A DNA stretch of 64,000 nucleotides from Caballeronia temeraria. GTDB taxonomy: Bacteria; Pseudomonadota; Gammaproteobacteria; Burkholderiales; Burkholderiaceae. Made by a program: the position numbers and the translations under genes. Shown here in pieces: positions 27,880 through 36,237 of the stretch. The stretch spans positions 372,001 to 436,000 of the forward strand of contig NZ_FCOI02000003.1 in NCBI RefSeq assembly GCF_001544795.2, read 5' to 3'. The notes beneath the pieces are model-generated. The model was not told where the DNA came from. It made no database searches and was given only the letters and a program-made list of their open reading frames with translations. Position 1 is the stretch's first letter; each line of letters opens with the position of its first letter.

Positions 27880-28392
27880 ATGAAGCCCGAATGCAAAATC
27901 AGCATTGTCGTTGCGGACAACCGCCCCGTCGTTTTGAGCGGGCTGCAAAGCTGGTTCGAGTCCCACGAGCGGCTTCGCGTGGCGGCGTGCGTCACCGCCG
28001 TCGATCAACTCCTGCCGACGCTGAACGCCGCGAACTACGACGTCATCGTGTTGAGCTGCGCGATCGCGGGTTCGCATGCCGGCTGCCTGTCGCTGCTGCG
28101 CGAACTGCGCCGGACGTTTCCGGATACGCCTGTCGTCGCGCTCACCGATGAAATCGACGCCCACGCGCTCGCCGACATTCAACGCGCGGGCGCCGCGGGT
28201 CTCGTGAGCATGCGCGAAAACGTGCGCGAATTCGAACGCGTGTACGAGCGGGCGCTGTCGGGCGCGACGCAGATCGTCTCGCCGCGCATCGCGGCGTACT
28301 GCGACCCGGCCGGCGCCACCGTCTCGTTCGATACCGCACCCAATTATCACGGCGTGCGCGTCAGCGTGAGGGAGTTCGTCGCGCGGGGCTGA
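27880..28392 (+). CDS. Degenerate (pseudo-)receiver protein lacking the phosphoacceptor
   Basis: A 170-aa CheY-like fold: ISIVVADNRPVVLSGL (beta1), NYDVIVLSCAIAG (beta3), DTPVVALTDEID (beta4) and GAAGLVSMRE (beta5). The phosphoacceptor Asp is replaced by Ser59 and the conserved Lys by Met111. Only one acidic residue (Asp13) of the usual pair remains. Receiver proteins with this opening normally carry a LuxR or RcsB-type HTH from about residue 145, but the protein ends after VSVREFVARG with no HTH. It may be a phosphorylation-independent interaction partner or a relic. An MgtC gene lies 79 bases downstream on the same strand. Confidence 0.7.
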   Translation: MKPECKISIVVADNRPVVLSGLQSWFESHERLRVAACVTAVDQLLPTLNAANYDVIVLSCAIAGSHAGCLSLLRELRRTFPDTPVVALTDEIDAHALADIQRAGAAGLVSMRENVREFERVYERALSGATQIVSPRIAAYCDPAGATVSFDTAPNYHGVRVSVREFVARG

Positions 28393-28471
28393 TTGCCCTC
28401 TTTCACGCTGTCGACATGTACCGGTGCGATGCTTTCGGGTTTATCTCCGGAACGGGCAACCCGATCAGCCG

Positions 28472-29179
28472 ATGAGCGTCGATTTCGCCTTACGTCTTTT
28501 CGCCGCCTTCGCGTGCGGCGTCGCCATTGGTCTCGAACGGCAGTTGCGCCAGCGCACGGCGGGACTGCGCACCATCACACTCGTCGCGAGCGGCGCGTGT
28601 CTCTTCGTCACGCTCGGCATGCTGACGGGCAACGGCGTCGCGGGCGTCACGCAAATCGCCGCGTATGTCGTGTCGGGTGTCGGCTTTCTCGGCGGCGGCG
28701 TGATCATGCGCGACAAAGGTTCGATTCAGGGCATCAACACGGCGGCGACGTTATGGTGCTCGGCGGCCGTTGGCGTGCTGTGCGGCACGGGGCACTATGG
28801 TCCGGCCATCGCGGGAACGGGCGTGGTGCTCGTCACCAACACGCTGTTGCGCGAACTGAGCCGCGTCATCAACGCGACGCCCGTCTCCAGCGCGGATCTC
28901 GTGCGCGAATACGTTCTGACGGTCGTCGGGCGCGAGGAAGACGAAATCCACATTCGCACGCTGCTCTCGAACGCGATGGAATCGCAGCCGCTCTCGTTCC
29001 TGAGTCTGACGAGCGAGGACACAGACGGCGATCCGCCGCGCATCAAGGTGATGGCCACCGTGCGCATGCATCCGAAGGATCAGGCGAAACTCGAACGCAT
29101 GGCGAGCCGCATGAGCATGGAGCGCGGCGTATCGAGCATAAGCTGGTCGGCGGCGGAGGTCGAAACCGCGCCAGAGTGA
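28472..29179 (+). CDS. MgtC/SapB-family membrane protein
   Basis: A 235-aa protein starting MSVDFALRLFAAFA. The N-terminal half is a membrane domain of four to five helices with the family signature GLERQLRQRTAGLRT and GVGFLGGGVIMRD. A cytoplasmic ACT-like C-terminal domain follows from about residue 145. MgtC proteins act in Mg homeostasis and intracellular survival and affect the F-ATPase. The earlier in-frame start at 28424 is not used, as it would put a polar stretch before the first helix. No Mg leader structure could be identified. Confidence 0.88.
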   Translation: MSVDFALRLFAAFACGVAIGLERQLRQRTAGLRTITLVASGACLFVTLGMLTGNGVAGVTQIAAYVVSGVGFLGGGVIMRDKGSIQGINTAATLWCSAAVGVLCGTGHYGPAIAGTGVVLVTNTLLRELSRVINATPVSSADLVREYVLTVVGREEDEIHIRTLLSNAMESQPLSFLSLTSEDTDGDPPRIKVMATVRMHPKDQAKLERMASRMSMERGVSSISWSAAEVETAPE

Positions 29180-29187
29180 GCCTGCCT

Positions 29188-29532
29188 TCAGCGCTTCGCT
29201 TTCGCGGCATCGGCCCACAGCGGGATATCGGCACCGCCGGAAGACGGCAAGGCATCCTCGGATTGCGGCACGGCGGGCGCCTGCGTGTCCGGCGGCGGCA
29301 GATTTTCCAGCCCCGTCGCCAAAGCGGAGCCGTCCGCCGTCACGCTCTCGGCTTGCGATGGCAGCGCCGTGTCGCTGATCGCCGGCGGCGGCGCGACGGT
29401 CGAGTCGGAACTTCCGCCGCATGCCGACATCGCGAGACTCAGCGCGATCATCGTCATCGCCGATACGGCGAGCATCCGCATACGCCGATGCGCCGGCATG
29501 TTCCCGCGCATATCGTCGGCCTGGTTCGTCAT
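29188..29532 (-). CDS. Small Pro/Ser-rich lipoprotein
   Basis: A 114-aa protein with a hydrophobic segment at about 20-36 and a lipobox-like MSAC at its end (C38). A low-complexity mature part follows, rich in Pro, Ala, Ser and Asp (PPPAISDTALPSQAES, PPPDTQAPAVPQSED). AGGAGG precedes the ATG. It is divergent from the trypsin-like protease gene 296 bases away and ends 8 bases from the mgtC stop on the opposite strand. No domain is recognised. Its composition resembles the propeptide-like proteins nearby but without clear alignment. Confidence 0.7.
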   Translation of the reverse strand: MTNQADDMRGNMPAHRRMRMLAVSAMTMIALSLAMSACGGSSDSTVAPPPAISDTALPSQAESVTADGSALATGLENLPPPDTQAPAVPQSEDALPSSGGADIPLWADAAKAKR

Positions 29533-29828
29533 GACATCCCTCCTGCGGTTCGTTGAGCGGCGCCCATAGCATCGAAGACGATGTCACGGGCGCGGTTTCG
29601 AAACGCAGCGCGCGAACTTCAATTTTTCCACGCACAGGTCGTTCTCGATGCTAAGTCGTCCGGCGTAGCGTCAACGAGGGTTCAGCGTCGCTATGGCGGG
29701 CTCGCGGCTCGCTCTCGTTCGTCATCCGCGTCGGAGGCTACCGGGATGCGCAGGACGCCGTATCGAAGCGGCATGGCGCTGCCCGTTGCGGCGAATTCAT
29801 ATCCTCGATCAACCAGCAGGTGATCACG

Positions 29829-30989
29829 ATGACGACCTTTTCTCTGAAAACACCCGCGTTCGCCGCCGCGATGGCGTTCGGCATGGCAACGACCGCGTTC
29901 GCTCAACAGGCGCAGGTTCGCGGCGCGGTGACGGAGCTGCTCGTGCCGGAGCAGGCTGCGCGAGCCGCGCCCGACTCCAGCTTCGCCACCGCCACGCCGA
30001 TGCTGCTGCCCACGCCGGGATTCACGCCGCCCACGGCGTCGGAGGCATTGCCTCAGGCGCCTTCCATCGATTTCGGTGCCGCGGGTTCGTCGCGTGGCGG
30101 AGCGGGAAGCGGCGCTCAGTCGGCCGTGCGCGTCGCGCCGGAACTGAAGGCCGGACCCAGCATGCCGGACGCGCAAACCCGTGAGTTCGGGACATCGGGA
30201 CAGCCGTTCAACACGGCTCGCGTCGCCGCGCAAAACAACAGCACGCAGTCGTACTATCCGTTCAGCCCGACCGGCTGGCTGACCTACAGCACTCCCAGCG
30301 GAGGAATGCGCTGCTCGGCCTCGCTCATCAAGCCGGGCGTCGTGGTGACGGCGGCGCATTGCGTCGCGCTTTTCGGCAGTTCCCGGCTCTACAGCAACTT
30401 CAGGTTCGCGCCGGCCTATAACAACGGCGTGGCGCCTTTTGGCACCTGGAACGTCGCCGGCGTCTGGCTGATGACGTCGTACTACAACGGAACCGATTCA
30501 TGCGCACAGCGCGGTGTCGTCTGTCAGAACGACATCGCCGTTCTGAGAATCGCGCCTCAGAACGGCGTCTATCCCGGCGCGCGGACGGGATGGTACGGCT
30601 ACGGCTGGAACGGCTGGGGCCTCAACGCCTCGAAGCAGACGATCATCTCCCAGCTCGGCTATCCGCAGGGACTCGACTACGGCGTGATCATGGAACGCAA
30701 CGAATCCCAGAGCTACGTTGCCTCGACCTTCTCCAACAATACGATCATCGGCACGGCGATGAATCAGGGATCGAGCGGCGGGCCGTGGCTCGTCAATCTG
30801 GGAATCGGCGCAGTCCATAACGGCATGAGCTTCGGCTCGTTCCCGGACCGCCAGATGGTGGTCGGCGTCACGAGCTGGGGCTACAACGGCAATCCGGCGA
30901 TCAAGCAGGCGGGCGCCTCGCCATTCACATCGAGCAATATCGTGCCGCTCGTGAACGCCGCCTGTTCGGGGGCCGGAAGCGCGTGCTGA
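29829..30989 (+). CDS. Secreted trypsin-like serine protease with long N-terminal propeptide
   Basis: A 386-aa exported protease. The signal peptide is about 1-25 (ending TTAFAQ). A Pro/Ala-rich region follows to about residue 140. The chymotrypsin-fold catalytic domain has His177 (TAAHC), Asp235 (NDIAVL) and Ser316 (GSSGGP). GNSxSP-type cysteines at C162 and C178 bracket the His. The ATG at 29829 fits the AGGTGAT at 8 bases; GTG at 29820 is possible. Residues 55-106 of the N-terminal region align without gaps to the small exported protein encoded at 31080-31391. Presumably an extracellular or periplasmic protease activated by removal of the propeptide. Confidence 0.88.
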   Translation: MTTFSLKTPAFAAAMAFGMATTAFAQQAQVRGAVTELLVPEQAARAAPDSSFATATPMLLPTPGFTPPTASEALPQAPSIDFGAAGSSRGGAGSGAQSAVRVAPELKAGPSMPDAQTREFGTSGQPFNTARVAAQNNSTQSYYPFSPTGWLTYSTPSGGMRCSASLIKPGVVVTAAHCVALFGSSRLYSNFRFAPAYNNGVAPFGTWNVAGVWLMTSYYNGTDSCAQRGVVCQNDIAVLRIAPQNGVYPGARTGWYGYGWNGWGLNASKQTIISQLGYPQGLDYGVIMERNESQSYVASTFSNNTIIGTAMNQGSSGGPWLVNLGIGAVHNGMSFGSFPDRQMVVGVTSWGYNGNPAIKQAGASPFTSSNIVPLVNAACSGAGSAC

Positions 30990-31037
30990 TCCGTCGATAC
31001 GACCGCCACGCATCGGCATGATGCCGGCGCGGTCGAC

Positions 31038-31077
31038 GCGCGATGCCGTTCCGTGCACCGATGGAACGGCATCGCGC
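31038..31077. terminator. Perfect 15-bp stem between convergent protease and propeptide-like genes
   Basis: GCGCGATGCCGTTCC (31038-31052) and its perfect complement (31063-31077) with a 10-base loop. It lies 3 bases from the stop of the minus-strand gene and 48 bases after the protease stop. No T-run on either side, so a factor-aided or transcript-stabilising role is as likely as intrinsic termination. Confidence 0.55.
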
Positions 31078-31079
31078 CG

Positions 31080-31391
31080 CTATCGTTCGGGCGCGAGCCG
31101 CACAGGTGTTTGCTCGCCGCTGCCGGCGCTGCCCGGCGCGCCGCCCGGCACGCCGAGATCGAGGCCGCGCGCCTGTTCGCGAGAGTCGGCCTCCGATGGC
31201 GGAGCCGTGTCCGGCTGAGGCAGCGGCATCGGCTGCGCGCGGGAGAAATCGAGTGGTGCGTTCGATTGCGACGACCCCGACGCCGAATCGGACTTCACGT
31301 GCTGACCGAAACCATTCGCACTTGCAGCACTTGCACCGAGCATCAGCAGCGCGAGCGGCGCGATTCTCGCGCGTGAGCCGAATGTGGCCAT
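31080..31391 (-). CDS. Small exported protein resembling the propeptide of the neighbouring protease
   Basis: A 103-aa protein with signal peptide 1-25 (LLMLGASAASA, then NGFG). The mature part is short and low in complexity. Residues 52-103 (AQPMPLPQ ... VRLAPER) line up without gaps with residues 55-106 of the protease: by eye 24 of 52 identical, including SGxQ-x2-VR-x-APE. It has no catalytic domain. A stand-alone propeptide could act as chaperone or inhibitor in trans, but that is inference. ATG at 31391 is the start that gives the signal peptide. It is convergent with the protease gene and divergent from the metalloprotease gene at 31648. Confidence 0.7.
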   Translation of the reverse strand: MATFGSRARIAPLALLMLGASAASANGFGQHVKSDSASGSSQSNAPLDFSRAQPMPLPQPDTAPPSEADSREQARGLDLGVPGGAPGSAGSGEQTPVRLAPER

Positions 31392-31647
31392 TGCAGTCAC
31401 CTCATGCGTCTTCGAGGTCGCGGACAGCATCGTCCGCCTTTCGATACTGCGCGCCGTGCTCGCCGAGTGCAAGCGCGATCGCGCTTCTCCGTCGGCAATC
31501 GGGAGAATTAATGATTGACGCCTTCGTGCCGAAAGGCTGAAGCTTCGGAAATACTCCGTAATCAAGCTTCCAGTTTCATTACGCACGGAAAAGAGCGGTT
31601 CCTTCCGCCATGCGCCAGTTGCATGGTCGCGATAAACGGAGAACGAC

Positions 31648-33381
31648 ATGAGAAGGATACGAGGACTACTCCTGACACTTTCTTCAGGAGTATTAATCAG
31701 TTCGTGCGGCGGCGATGCCGGCTCCGATGTCTCCACGACGAGCGCGAAGAGCGTCGCCGGACAGCCATCGACGCAAACGGAAGCCACGGTCAAGGGATAC
31801 GCGCTGTCGACGGTCATCTGGCGTCGCGTACCCATCGGCGCATGCTGGGATCTGAACAACGCCGATTACGCGCGCTACTCGGCCGAGCGCAACTGGAGCC
31901 GGCTCGCGGTCGAGGAAACCTGGGAGGCGCATTCCGGCGCGCGCTTCACGGGCTGGCAGCAATGCACGAACGATCCGAATTACTACGGCATACGGATTTC
32001 CGTCGAGGACAGCCCGCAAAGCGGGCCGCATACCATCGGCCTGGGCGCGATGCTGAACAACGCGCCGGGCGGCATGACGCTCAATTTCACCTTCAGGAAT
32101 TGGAGCCAGAGTTGCCAGGGGCGCGAGGAATACTGCATTCGCCGGGTCGTCGCGCATGAATTCGGTCACGCGCTGGGTTTCGCGCACGAGCAGAACCGGC
32201 CCGATACGCCTTCGACATGCAAAGAGCCCGCGCAAGGAACGAACGGCGACACGATGATCGGCGCGTGGGATCTGGCATCGATCATGAATTACTGCAATCC
32301 AGAATGGAACGGCGACGGCAAGCTGAGCGCCACCGATAACGTGATGGCGCAGCAATTCTATGGACCGCCGCCGCTCACGCAGACCGTGTACACGCTGACG
32401 CGCGCCGAGGCTCCGGCGAAGGTCACTGCGTATGATCTCGTTTCGCGCGCCGCGAAGGCGACGATCGATCTGTCGCTGACCGGCGACTACAAGCGAGTCG
32501 ATCAGATGTTCGCCAGCGCCGATGGAAAGCGGCTCCACGTGCTCCTGGAAAGAAGTCCGACATCGATCGATCTCGCCACCATCGACACCACGACGAATTC
32601 GGTCGTGCATGTGACGCCCATCGGTCCCTTGTTGACGACTTCCGCCTGGTACAGCCTCCAGCCTGCGTCGTCCGGCAGTCAGGTGTATGTGTCGAGCCGG
32701 AACGTCATCAACGTCGTCGATCCGGACACCGGGGCGCTCGTGAGGCAGTTGAAACTGCCGAAGGATTTCAGCCTCATCAGGCTGGCCACCGCCGGCAACG
32801 ACGCCGAACACCTCTACGCGCTGGCCAACGAGCCGGGGTCGCGGCTGGAAGTTCTGCGCATCGAGACGGCGAGCGGATATATCGTGGGCGGCTATCCGGC
32901 GGGCTCGGCGCCGAACGCGACGCGCGATCAGTTCGCCGTGACGCCCGATGCGAAAAAGGCCTATTTCGTGGGCTTCGCGTCGCCGGCTGCCGTGGGCAGG
33001 CTGACGGAAATGGATCTCGAAAGCGGCTTTACGCGCGTGCTGACCGATCTGCCGGAGAAGAACGTGCATTTCCTCGCGGCGATCAGCAACCAGCAAATCC
33101 TTTTCGCCGACGACAACTTCAACGCCCCGAGTCCGGCCATCCTTTACGACACGACGAGCCGCGCGAAGACGACCTTGATGACTTCGTCGATGTCGATCGC
33201 GCTCCTTCAATACGACCCGCTCAACAAGTCGATTTTTCTCGAGGAGAACAGCGCGTGGTCCGTCCATCAGCTGACGCAGCGGACGAACGGCACGTACCGG
33301 GACACCGATCTCGGGCTGCGGTCATACGCGAGCGGCTCGGTGTATAACGGCGTCGCACCGTTCGTTTTCGTGACGCACTGA
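31648..33381 (+). CDS. Metzincin zinc metalloprotease lipoprotein with C-terminal beta-propeller-like region
   Basis: A 577-aa protein. The signal peptide ends in a lipobox at C20 (LISSCGGD). The extended zinc motif is HEFGHALGFAHE (H170, E171, H174, H180), and the Met-turn is SIMNYC with M213, as in the astacin/matrixin-type metzincins. Paired cysteines surround the domain. From about residue 235 to the end lie repeating segments with the pattern of YVTN/WD-like blades (LYALANEPGSRLEVLRI, KKAYFVGFASP). The start ATG has GGAG at good spacing. It probably cleaves proteins at the cell surface or periplasm. No propeptide cysteine-switch was seen. Confidence 0.85.
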   Translation: MRRIRGLLLTLSSGVLISSCGGDAGSDVSTTSAKSVAGQPSTQTEATVKGYALSTVIWRRVPIGACWDLNNADYARYSAERNWSRLAVEETWEAHSGARFTGWQQCTNDPNYYGIRISVEDSPQSGPHTIGLGAMLNNAPGGMTLNFTFRNWSQSCQGREEYCIRRVVAHEFGHALGFAHEQNRPDTPSTCKEPAQGTNGDTMIGAWDLASIMNYCNPEWNGDGKLSATDNVMAQQFYGPPPLTQTVYTLTRAEAPAKVTAYDLVSRAAKATIDLSLTGDYKRVDQMFASADGKRLHVLLERSPTSIDLATIDTTTNSVVHVTPIGPLLTTSAWYSLQPASSGSQVYVSSRNVINVVDPDTGALVRQLKLPKDFSLIRLATAGNDAEHLYALANEPGSRLEVLRIETASGYIVGGYPAGSAPNATRDQFAVTPDAKKAYFVGFASPAAVGRLTEMDLESGFTRVLTDLPEKNVHFLAAISNQQILFADDNFNAPSPAILYDTTSRAKTTLMTSSMSIALLQYDPLNKSIFLEENSAWSVHQLTQRTNGTYRDTDLGLRSYASGSVYNGVAPFVFVTH

Positions 33382-33467
33382 AGTTTCCTCGATCGGTGTT
33401 TCAAGGCGGACATGGCAGTGGCATCATTGACCGACGAAACCGCGCAGCACTCGCCCGGAGGTCGCAC

Positions 33468-34454
33468 ATGTCCGTCTTTCTCGAAGTCGAACACGTCACA
33501 ACCTATCGCTACGACAAGCCTGTCGAGTTCTCCCCGCATCGCGTGATGTTCCGTCCGCGCGCGGCGCACGACATCCGCGTGCTGTCAGCCACGCTGGAGG
33601 CGTCGCCGCACAGCACGCAGTACTGGATGCACGACGTGTTTTCCAATTCCGTCGCGGTCGTCGAGCCGCGCGTGCCCGCCGATGTACTGGAATTTCGCGC
33701 CCGCTTCGTGATCGAGCATTTCGGCGTCAGGAATCTCGAATTGCCGGTGGCGGCGGAAGCGGAAAACTATCCGTTTCAGTATGCCGATGAAGACCGGCTC
33801 GATCTGGCGTCGTTCCTGCCGCCGCAATATCCGGAGGATCAGCCGATGTTGCGCGACTGGGTGGCGCAGTTTCTTCCGCGGCGCGGCACCACGCACACCC
33901 GCGACATTCTGGCGAACATCAACGCCGCGATCCGCAGCGACTTCCAGTACCAGTCGCGCGACGCGATGGGCACACAGCGTCCGTCCGACACGCTGAACCG
34001 GCGCGGCGGCACCTGCCGCGACTTCGCGTTGCTGATGATGGAAGTGGTGAGGGGGCTGGGACTGGCCGCGCGTTTCGTGTCGGGTTATCTGTACGATCAG
34101 GCGCTGGACACGCCGAACGCGCCGACGCTGCGCAGCACGGGACTGCAGCAGGGCGCGCGGCAGGTCGAAAGCCGCGACGAGCCGCTCGTGCTCGGCGCCG
34201 GCGCGACCCACGCGTGGCTGCACGTTTTTTTGCCGGGCGCCGGCTGGGTGCCCTACGATCCGACCAATTCGCTCGTCGGCGGCACCGATCTGATCCGGGT
34301 GGCCTATACGCGCAAGCCCGAACAGGCCGCGCCCGTGTCGGGCTCGTGGTTCGGCGGCGCGCAGGATTTCATCGGCATGGATGTCGGCGTGAGCGTGCGG
34401 CGGATCGAGCCGCCGGGCGAGCCGGCGCCGGCCGATGAACACGTCAGTTCATGA
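33468..34454 (+). CDS. Transglutaminase-like cysteine protease family protein
   Basis: A 328-aa protein starting MSVFLEVEHVTTYRYDKPV, preceded by CGGAGG. Bacterial transglutaminase-like N-terminal domain at about 1-90, then the papain-like core with catalytic C183 (GGTCRDFALL), H248 (THAWLHVFLPG) and D264 (WVPYDPTN). No signal peptide, so it is probably cytoplasmic. The family acts as protease or amidase; the physiological substrate is unknown. Coupled in orientation with the metalloprotease gene (86-base gap). Its final 6 bases overlap the convergent GST gene. Confidence 0.88.
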   Translation: MSVFLEVEHVTTYRYDKPVEFSPHRVMFRPRAAHDIRVLSATLEASPHSTQYWMHDVFSNSVAVVEPRVPADVLEFRARFVIEHFGVRNLELPVAAEAENYPFQYADEDRLDLASFLPPQYPEDQPMLRDWVAQFLPRRGTTHTRDILANINAAIRSDFQYQSRDAMGTQRPSDTLNRRGGTCRDFALLMMEVVRGLGLAARFVSGYLYDQALDTPNAPTLRSTGLQQGARQVESRDEPLVLGAGATHAWLHVFLPGAGWVPYDPTNSLVGGTDLIRVAYTRKPEQAAPVSGSWFGGAQDFIGMDVGVSVRRIEPPGEPAPADEHVSS

Positions 34455-35156
34455 CGGCGCGGAACTCTGCCCCATCCGCTCGCGTATCGCGCCGCAATGT
34501 CTCGCCAGATTGCCCTGCGTGGCGACGAAACCCTTGAGCGGCGTATCGATGTCATAGAACCAGATGTTCGCGACGAACCCGTACAACGCGGCATCGATGC
34601 CCGCCGGCGACGCGCCGAACATGAACGGGCCGTCGCCGAGCACGTTCGCGATCGCCTGAAGACTCGCGATCCCGCGCGCGTAGGCGGCGTCGGGCTCGTA
34701 TCGGCCGATTCCCTGATAGCGATAACGCTCGAAGTTGTACTTGCGCGCGCCTTCCAGCGCCTGTGCGCCGATATCCGGATGCTGCGCGAGGAGCGCATCG
34801 CGGAACTGCGGCCAATAGCGGTCGTCGCGCCAGCGCGAGTACGACATCACCCAGTAGAGATCGTCGAGCGTGCGGCGGATCAGCAGATCGAGATCGCGCT
34901 GCGCGGGGCTGAGCGCGTCGTCGAGCTTGACGGCGTGTTGGCGCTTCAGATGCGCGATGATCGCATCGCTGTCGCCGATGGTCTCGCCGTCGTCGACGAG
35001 ATACGGCAACTGGCCGCGCGGCGCGGCGCTCGTGTCGAGAACGTGGCGATGCTCGAACGGCAGGCCCGCGAGCTTCAGAAACGCGAACACCTTCAATCCG
35101 AACGGATTGTTGTCTTCGAGGCCGAACAACTGAGGATACGAGTAGAGCGTGATCAT
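34449..35156 (-). CDS. Glutathione S-transferase family protein (metaxin/Faxc-like)
   Basis: A 235-aa GST-like protein. The N-terminal thioredoxin domain lacks the usual Ser/Cys (YSYPQLFGLEDNNPF) and resembles the Faxc/metaxin-type GSTs. VDDGETIGDSDAIIAHLKR marks the glutathione site. The helical C-terminal domain ends in a KGFVATQGNLARHC motif that is common in this subgroup. Substrate unknown. It ends inside the transglutaminase gene by 6 bases and is divergent from nudC 119 bases away. Confidence 0.85.
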   Translation of the reverse strand: MITLYSYPQLFGLEDNNPFGLKVFAFLKLAGLPFEHRHVLDTSAAPRGQLPYLVDDGETIGDSDAIIAHLKRQHAVKLDDALSPAQRDLDLLIRRTLDDLYWVMSYSRWRDDRYWPQFRDALLAQHPDIGAQALEGARKYNFERYRYQGIGRYEPDAAYARGIASLQAIANVLGDGPFMFGASPAGIDAALYGFVANIWFYDIDTPLKGFVATQGNLARHCGAIRERMGQSSAPS

Positions 35157-35275
35157 CGACGTCTCCGGGCGTCGCCCTGCAAGGACGCGCCAACTTCGCT
35201 ACGATTCCCGATTGGCTTGCCTCTTCCCGTCACGCGGCGCTGCGGTTCCTCGCGCCGTCACACACGAAAAATACT

Positions 35276-36193
35276 ATGCCCACGCCGCCTCATGCCATCG
35301 GTTTTACACTCGATCCGCTCGACCGGGTTTCGGAGAAGCGCGACGACGACGCCTTCATCGCCGGCCTGCGCGACGATCCCGCCACGCGCGCGCTGCTCTT
35401 CGTGAACAACGTGCCGCTTTTCAAGCGCGCGAACGGCCACGATCCGCTTTTCGGCGCGCAGGAAGCCGCATCGCTCGGTACGCCCTTGCAGACGGTTTTT
35501 CTCGGCCGCGACGCCGATGGGCACGCGCTTTTCGCCCATTCGTTCGATGGAGAGCCGCAAAGCCTCGCCGATGTCGAAGCCGTCGAACTGCGCCCCATCG
35601 CGATGCAGGGACTCGTGCCGCCGCCGCTCGTCAGCGCGCTCGGCGAAGCGCGGTCGATGCTCGACTGGCATCGACGGCATCGCTTCTGCGCGAACTGCGG
35701 CCAGCCGACCGATTCGGCGGGCGCGGGCTGGCGACGCATTTGTCCGAACTGCAAGGCGCAGCATTTTCCGCGTGTGGACCCGGTCGTCATCATGCTCGTC
35801 ACCGATGGCGAGCGCTGCCTGCTCGGCCGTCAGCCGCAGTTCGTGCCGGGCATGTATTCGGCGCTGGCGGGCTTCATCGAGCCGGGCGAGACTTTCGAGC
35901 ACGCGGTGTATCGCGAGGTGCTGGAGGAAGCGGGCATTCGCTGCACGGACGTGCGGTATTACGCGTCGCAGCCGTGGCCGTTTCCATCGTCGCTGATGAT
36001 CGGATGCTTCGCGCGCGCGGCCACGACGGAGATCGTCATCGACAAGAACGAGCTCGAAGACGCGCGCTGGTTCACGCGCGCTGAAATCGGCGCGATGCTG
36101 GATGGCACGCACGAGCAGGAACTCTCGGCGCCGAAGCCGTTTGCGATCGCGCATCATCTGTTGAAGGCGTTCGCCACGGGCGAGCGGGATTGA
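35276..36193 (+). CDS. nudC: NAD(+) diphosphatase / NAD-capped RNA decapping hydrolase
   Basis: A 305-aa Nudix hydrolase. The zinc ribbon (RFCANCG ... RRICPNCKA) at about 137-160 is followed by a complete Nudix box, GFIEPGETFEHAVYREVLEEAGI, and the NudC-specific SQPWPFPSSLM motif. The family splits NAD(H) to AMP and NMN(H) and removes NAD caps from RNA. Cytoplasmic. Length is larger than E. coli NudC (257 aa), with an extended N-terminal domain as in other Burkholderiaceae. The next gene starts 44 bases downstream on the same strand. Confidence 0.93.
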   Translation: MPTPPHAIGFTLDPLDRVSEKRDDDAFIAGLRDDPATRALLFVNNVPLFKRANGHDPLFGAQEAASLGTPLQTVFLGRDADGHALFAHSFDGEPQSLADVEAVELRPIAMQGLVPPPLVSALGEARSMLDWHRRHRFCANCGQPTDSAGAGWRRICPNCKAQHFPRVDPVVIMLVTDGERCLLGRQPQFVPGMYSALAGFIEPGETFEHAVYREVLEEAGIRCTDVRYYASQPWPFPSSLMIGCFARAATTEIVIDKNELEDARWFTRAEIGAMLDGTHEQELSAPKPFAIAHHLLKAFATGERD

Positions 36194-36237
36194 ACCTTGG
36201 CACTCGGTGCAGATTTTCTTCAGACACGGTGAACGAC

